A program made the position numbers and the translations under genes. The notes beneath the pieces were generated by a model. That model was not told where the DNA came from. It was given only the letters and a program-made list of their open reading frames with translations, and ran no database searches. Source: Roseivirga sp. E12 (GTDB lineage: Bacteria; Bacteroidota; Bacteroidia; Cytophagales; Cyclobacteriaceae). From it: DNA of 64,000 bases. This document shows, piece after piece, positions 62,069 to 64,000 of the stretch (positions are counted from its first letter, which is position 1; the number at the start of each line of letters is the position of its first letter). The stretch covers positions 351,656 to 415,655 of the forward strand of contig NZ_JAGFMD010000002.1 of assembly GCF_017592825.1 (NCBI RefSeq). Reading direction: 5' to 3'.

Positions 62069-62521
62069 ATGAAGAGACTTACAATTTTTTTAGCCTTGGC
62101 TTGTGCCTATTCTTGCCAAGACGCTCACCACTTGTCTCCTTTAGACATAGTTGGAACATGGGAAAACACAACGCTCAATGTGGAGGTGAGTACAGTTAGC
62201 AATAGTGATTCTAGTAGCATTTTGTCAATTGACATTGGAGAATGGGAAAAAACACTCAACATCAAACCAATCTCTACTACCTATTGGGCAGATGGCACCT
62301 TTGTATCAGTCTACAGAGGACTCGATGGACAAGAGATAGGCAAAGAAGAAGGAAACTGGTCAATTAGAAATGACTCACTTATTCTGTCTTCATCAAATTA
62401 TAATAATGCATACAGAGTCACCATACAGAATGAACAAGCGCGCTTCGTGAGTTATCTCGATTGGGACCAGGACGGTTCCAAAGATGACTTATATGATGGT
62501 TGGCAAATAAAAGTGGAATGA
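62069..62521 (+). CDS. Small lipoprotein, lipocalin-like
   Basis: A 150-residue lipoprotein from the ATG at 62069 (a TTG two codons upstream is less likely). The signal ends in a lipobox (YSC, Cys16). The mature part is beta-rich with the pattern DIVGTWENTT and EEGNWSIRNDSLILSS, which resembles lipocalin-like Bacteroidota proteins of the 'GxWxxx' type, and an Asp-rich end (DQDGSKDDLYDGW). Possibly co-transcribed with the DinB gene. Followed by a terminator hairpin. Function unknown. Confidence 0.75.
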   Translation: MKRLTIFLALACAYSCQDAHHLSPLDIVGTWENTTLNVEVSTVSNSDSSSILSIDIGEWEKTLNIKPISTTYWADGTFVSVYRGLDGQEIGKEEGNWSIRNDSLILSSSNYNNAYRVTIQNEQARFVSYLDWDQDGSKDDLYDGWQIKVE

Positions 62522-62525
62522 TAAG

Positions 62526-62555
62526 AAAGGATCGCTCAATATGGGCGATCCTTTT
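62526..62555 (+). terminator. Rho-independent terminator after the lipoprotein gene
   Basis: AAAGGATCGC (62526-62535) pairs with GCGATCCTTT (62545-62554), followed by TTTTA. It separates the DinB/lipoprotein unit from the GH130 gene. Confidence 0.8.
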
Positions 62556-62604
62556 AAAAAGCTATTATAGTCTTATCTACCAGATTTGCTCACTAACTTG
62601 AGGA

Positions 62605-63693
62605 ATGAACAAGTTCCTCAGTTTTTTATCTCTTCTGATTATTGTTAGCTGTGCTCAACCCACAGACCCATGGATCATAGGCTTTGAAAAGCCCGCACAG
62701 AACCCGATACTAAGCGCTGACTCGTCCTATACTTTCCTTGACCCACTGACCAATTCAAATGTCGCTTGGCAAAAAGCAGATGTATTTAATCCTGCAGCCA
62801 TAAACCGCAATGATACGATCTTCATGTTCTTCAGGGCAGAAGACAATCCCAAGGCCTACTTAGGTGGTAGAACTTCAAGAATTGGTCTTGCATGGAGCAC
62901 CAATGGTCTTGATTTTACAAAACATGAATCACCAGTCTTATATCCTGATTCAACTGCAAATCTTCAATGGGACTACCCAGGTGGTTGCGAAGACCCAAGA
63001 GTCGTGAAACGAGCCGATGGCAAGTACATTATGACCTACACGGCATGGAACCAAGATGTGGCTAGACTATCGGTTGCCAGTTCTGACGACCTGTACAACT
63101 GGAAAAAAGAAGGACCAGCACTGGAGAAGGCCCTCTCTGGAAAGTTCTTGAATACCTGGAGTAAATCAGGCTCCATAGTCTGTGAACGAATTGGGGATGA
63201 ACTAGTCGCGGTAAAAATCAACGATAAATACTGGATGTACTTTGGCGAGCGCGGTGTCAACCTTGCTTGGTCTGATGACCTATTAGATTGGACTCCTTTA
63301 GAGAATGAGAGGGGCGAATTGGCCATTGTCATGAATACTAGACCAAACATGTTTGATAGTTTTTTGACCGAACCAGGACCACCAGCCCTGCTTACAGAAA
63401 AAGGTATTCTACTGATTTATAATGGCAAAAATGATGAAGGAGAAATTGCTGATCCATCAATCCCGAAAGGAACATATTGCGGAGGACAAGCGCTTTTTGA
63501 TTTGAGTGATCCTTCGAAGTTCATTTCGAGAATGGACAGCCCTTTTATATGTCCAAGCCTACCACATGAAGTCACCGGACAGTACGCTGCCGGCACAACC
63601 TTTCTTGAGGCCTTAGTGCCTTTCAAAGATAAATGGTACATGTACTATGGAACAGCAGATTCCTTTGTAGGGGTGGCAGTTGCAGATCAATAG
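62605..63693 (+). CDS. GH130-family beta-mannoside phosphorylase-like lipoprotein
   Basis: A 362-residue protein with an N-terminal lipobox (VSC, Cys16). The five-bladed propeller of glycoside hydrolase family 130 shows FEKPAQNPIL, WQKADVFNPAAI, GGCEDPRVVKRADGKYIMTYTAW and later strands. The EDPR motif marks the substrate site. Typical GH130 enzymes cleave beta-mannosides, often by phosphorolysis. A membrane or periplasmic lipid anchor is unusual for a phosphorylase, so a hydrolytic branch is possible. No mannan utilisation locus is adjacent. Confidence 0.87.
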   Translation: MNKFLSFLSLLIIVSCAQPTDPWIIGFEKPAQNPILSADSSYTFLDPLTNSNVAWQKADVFNPAAINRNDTIFMFFRAEDNPKAYLGGRTSRIGLAWSTNGLDFTKHESPVLYPDSTANLQWDYPGGCEDPRVVKRADGKYIMTYTAWNQDVARLSVASSDDLYNWKKEGPALEKALSGKFLNTWSKSGSIVCERIGDELVAVKINDKYWMYFGERGVNLAWSDDLLDWTPLENERGELAIVMNTRPNMFDSFLTEPGPPALLTEKGILLIYNGKNDEGEIADPSIPKGTYCGGQALFDLSDPSKFISRMDSPFICPSLPHEVTGQYAAGTTFLEALVPFKDKWYMYYGTADSFVGVAVADQ

Positions 63694-63749
63694 TTCATGG
63701 CAAAAAGTCATTTCAAACCTTAGATTGGTTCATCGAGCTTTACAAAAGT

Positions 63750-63780
63750 TCGTCATTCTGAATATATCTCAGAATCTCCG
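63750..63780. repeat. Dispersed intergenic repeat (GTCATTCTGA...CAGAATCTC type)
   Basis: GTCATTCTGA and TCAGAATCTC flank a short AT-rich gap. The reverse complement matches the element at 54300-54345. It sits in the non-coding region after the GH130 gene. Confidence 0.6.
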
Positions 63781-63796
63781 ACAGCTGTTATCATAG

Positions 63797-63836
63797 ATCC
63801 TGAAACGAGCCTGCCTGCCGCAGGTAGGTCCAGGAT
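63797..63836. repeat. Second intergenic repeat with an inserted GC-rich palindrome
   Basis: Outer arms ATCCTG (63797-63802) and CAGGAT (63831-63836) enclose a palindrome CCTGCCTG-CCG-CAGGTAGG at 63810-63828 (one G:T pair). Its CCTGCCTG core is shared with the reverse complement of the unit inserted at 54202-54221. Confidence 0.6.
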
Positions 63837-63875
63837 AACGTAAGAATAAAAGAAATTAACCTAGTGCATGTCAAC

Positions 63876-63903
63876 AAAAAAAGGCTGTCATATGACAGCC
63901 TTT
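63876..63903 (-). terminator. Terminator for the minus-strand gene at the window end
   Basis: AAAGGCTGTCAT and ATGACAGCCTTT form a 24-base perfect palindrome; on the minus strand it is followed by a run of seven T. It lies 46 bases after the stop of the partial gene at 63949. Confidence 0.75.
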
Positions 63904-63906
63904 AGT

Positions 63907-63944
63907 GTGGGCGCTGAGGCCCCGAAGCTTCGGGGCGAACCCAC
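63907..63944. repeat. Palindrome in a tRNA T-arm-like sequence
   Basis: An 18-base perfect palindrome GCCCCGAAGCTTCGGGGC (63919-63936) is enclosed by GTGGG (63907-63911) and CCCAC (63940-63944). On the minus strand the flanks read GTGGGTTCG, like a tRNA T-arm, but no tRNA can be folded around it. Confidence 0.45.
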
Positions 63945-63948
63945 GACC

Positions 63949-63999
63949 CTAAAATCTTCTTAAAACATCTTCAATTATAGAAGGTTGATCCTTGAGCTT
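63949..63999 (-). CDS. C-terminal end of an unidentified minus-strand gene
   Basis: Reading in from the window edge gives KLKDQPSIIEDVLRRF and a TAG at 63951-63949. The other two minus-strand frames are weaker, and a strong terminator follows downstream. Only 16 codons are inside the window, so the product cannot be named. Confidence 0.4.
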   Translation of the reverse strand, partial: KLKDQPSIIEDVLRRF

Positions 64000-64000
64000 G

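Noticed and set aside
63907..63951. Intact tRNA gene on the minus strand
   Set aside because: Only a T-arm-like piece is present; there is no D-arm or anticodon arm, and the upstream bases are an open reading frame.

Overview
The window looks like the chromosome of a marine, gliding-type member of the Bacteroidota (order Cytophagales, possibly Roseivirga- or Fulvivirga-like; the genus is inferred from general resemblance only). The evidence is an LpxC-FabZ fusion, a PorX-type T9SS response regulator, two very large secreted proteins with gliding/T9SS type B C-terminal domains, PKD-domain lipoproteins, [14 protein letters not shown] proteins, promoters of the TAnnTTTG type, and a full tyrosine/homogentisate pathway. 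Base composition looks even, and I see no prophage, insertion sequence, CRISPR array, rRNA or intact tRNA.

Layout. 1-4.8 kb: the end of a DUF4494 protein, a small orphan protein, an ECF sigma factor with a membrane partner, a homologue of vertebrate vitamin K-dependent gamma-carboxylase, and two paralogous PKD lipoproteins. 4.8-12.3 kb: MOSC protein, fatty acid hydroxylase, secreted amidohydrolase, DUF3857 protein, PepSY-type membrane protein, VOC protein and two tandem alpha/beta hydrolases. 12.4-18.6 kb: FG-GAP repeat protein, Rieske oxygenase, amino acid permease coupled to a DDAH/arginine deiminase-like hydrolase, and an M1 aminopeptidase. 18.6-23 kb: a small unlisted protein, a GreA/GreB-type protein, a SRPBCC protein, an AraC regulator, a Na+/H+ antiporter and a BLUF photoreceptor. 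23-26.2 kb (minus): porX-tsaE-alanine dehydrogenase.

26.2-31.9 kb is a lipid A locus: HD phosphohydrolase, lpxD, lpxC/fabZ, lpxA, an ABC ATPase and a lipoprotein. 31.9-35.4 kb (minus) is the sdhC-sdhA-sdhB operon with a near-consensus promoter. 35.6-41.5 kb holds two tandem 950-residue T9SS-secreted proteins. 41.5-44.6 kb: DCC protein, fabD, folK, bioB. 44.6-51.1 kb (minus) runs from an amino acid dehydrogenase through homogentisate dioxygenase, HPPD, fumarylacetoacetase and a flavin reductase to an outer membrane barrel; a divergent Lrp/AsnC regulator sits at the promoter end. 51.8-54.2 kb: an unrecognised membrane protein and a [14 protein letters not shown] protein. 54.2-54.5 kb is a cluster of intergenic repeats. 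54.5-63.7 kb: valS, a membrane-bound AraC regulator whose start codon lies inside a perfect 19-bp inverted repeat, a TAP-like hydrolase lipoprotein, a LytTR regulator, a DinB protein, a lipoprotein and a GH130 lipoprotein. 63.7-64 kb holds more repeats and the tail of a minus-strand gene.

Most genes are ordinary chromosomal functions. The items I consider most worth a second look are the gamma-carboxylase homologue, the start-codon palindrome at 57194-57236, the small palindromic units that appear inserted into other repeats (54.2, 63.8 and 63.9 kb), the tyrosine operon headed by an amino acid dehydrogenase, and the orphan membrane protein at 51.8 kb. I did not find a system I can confidently call new.
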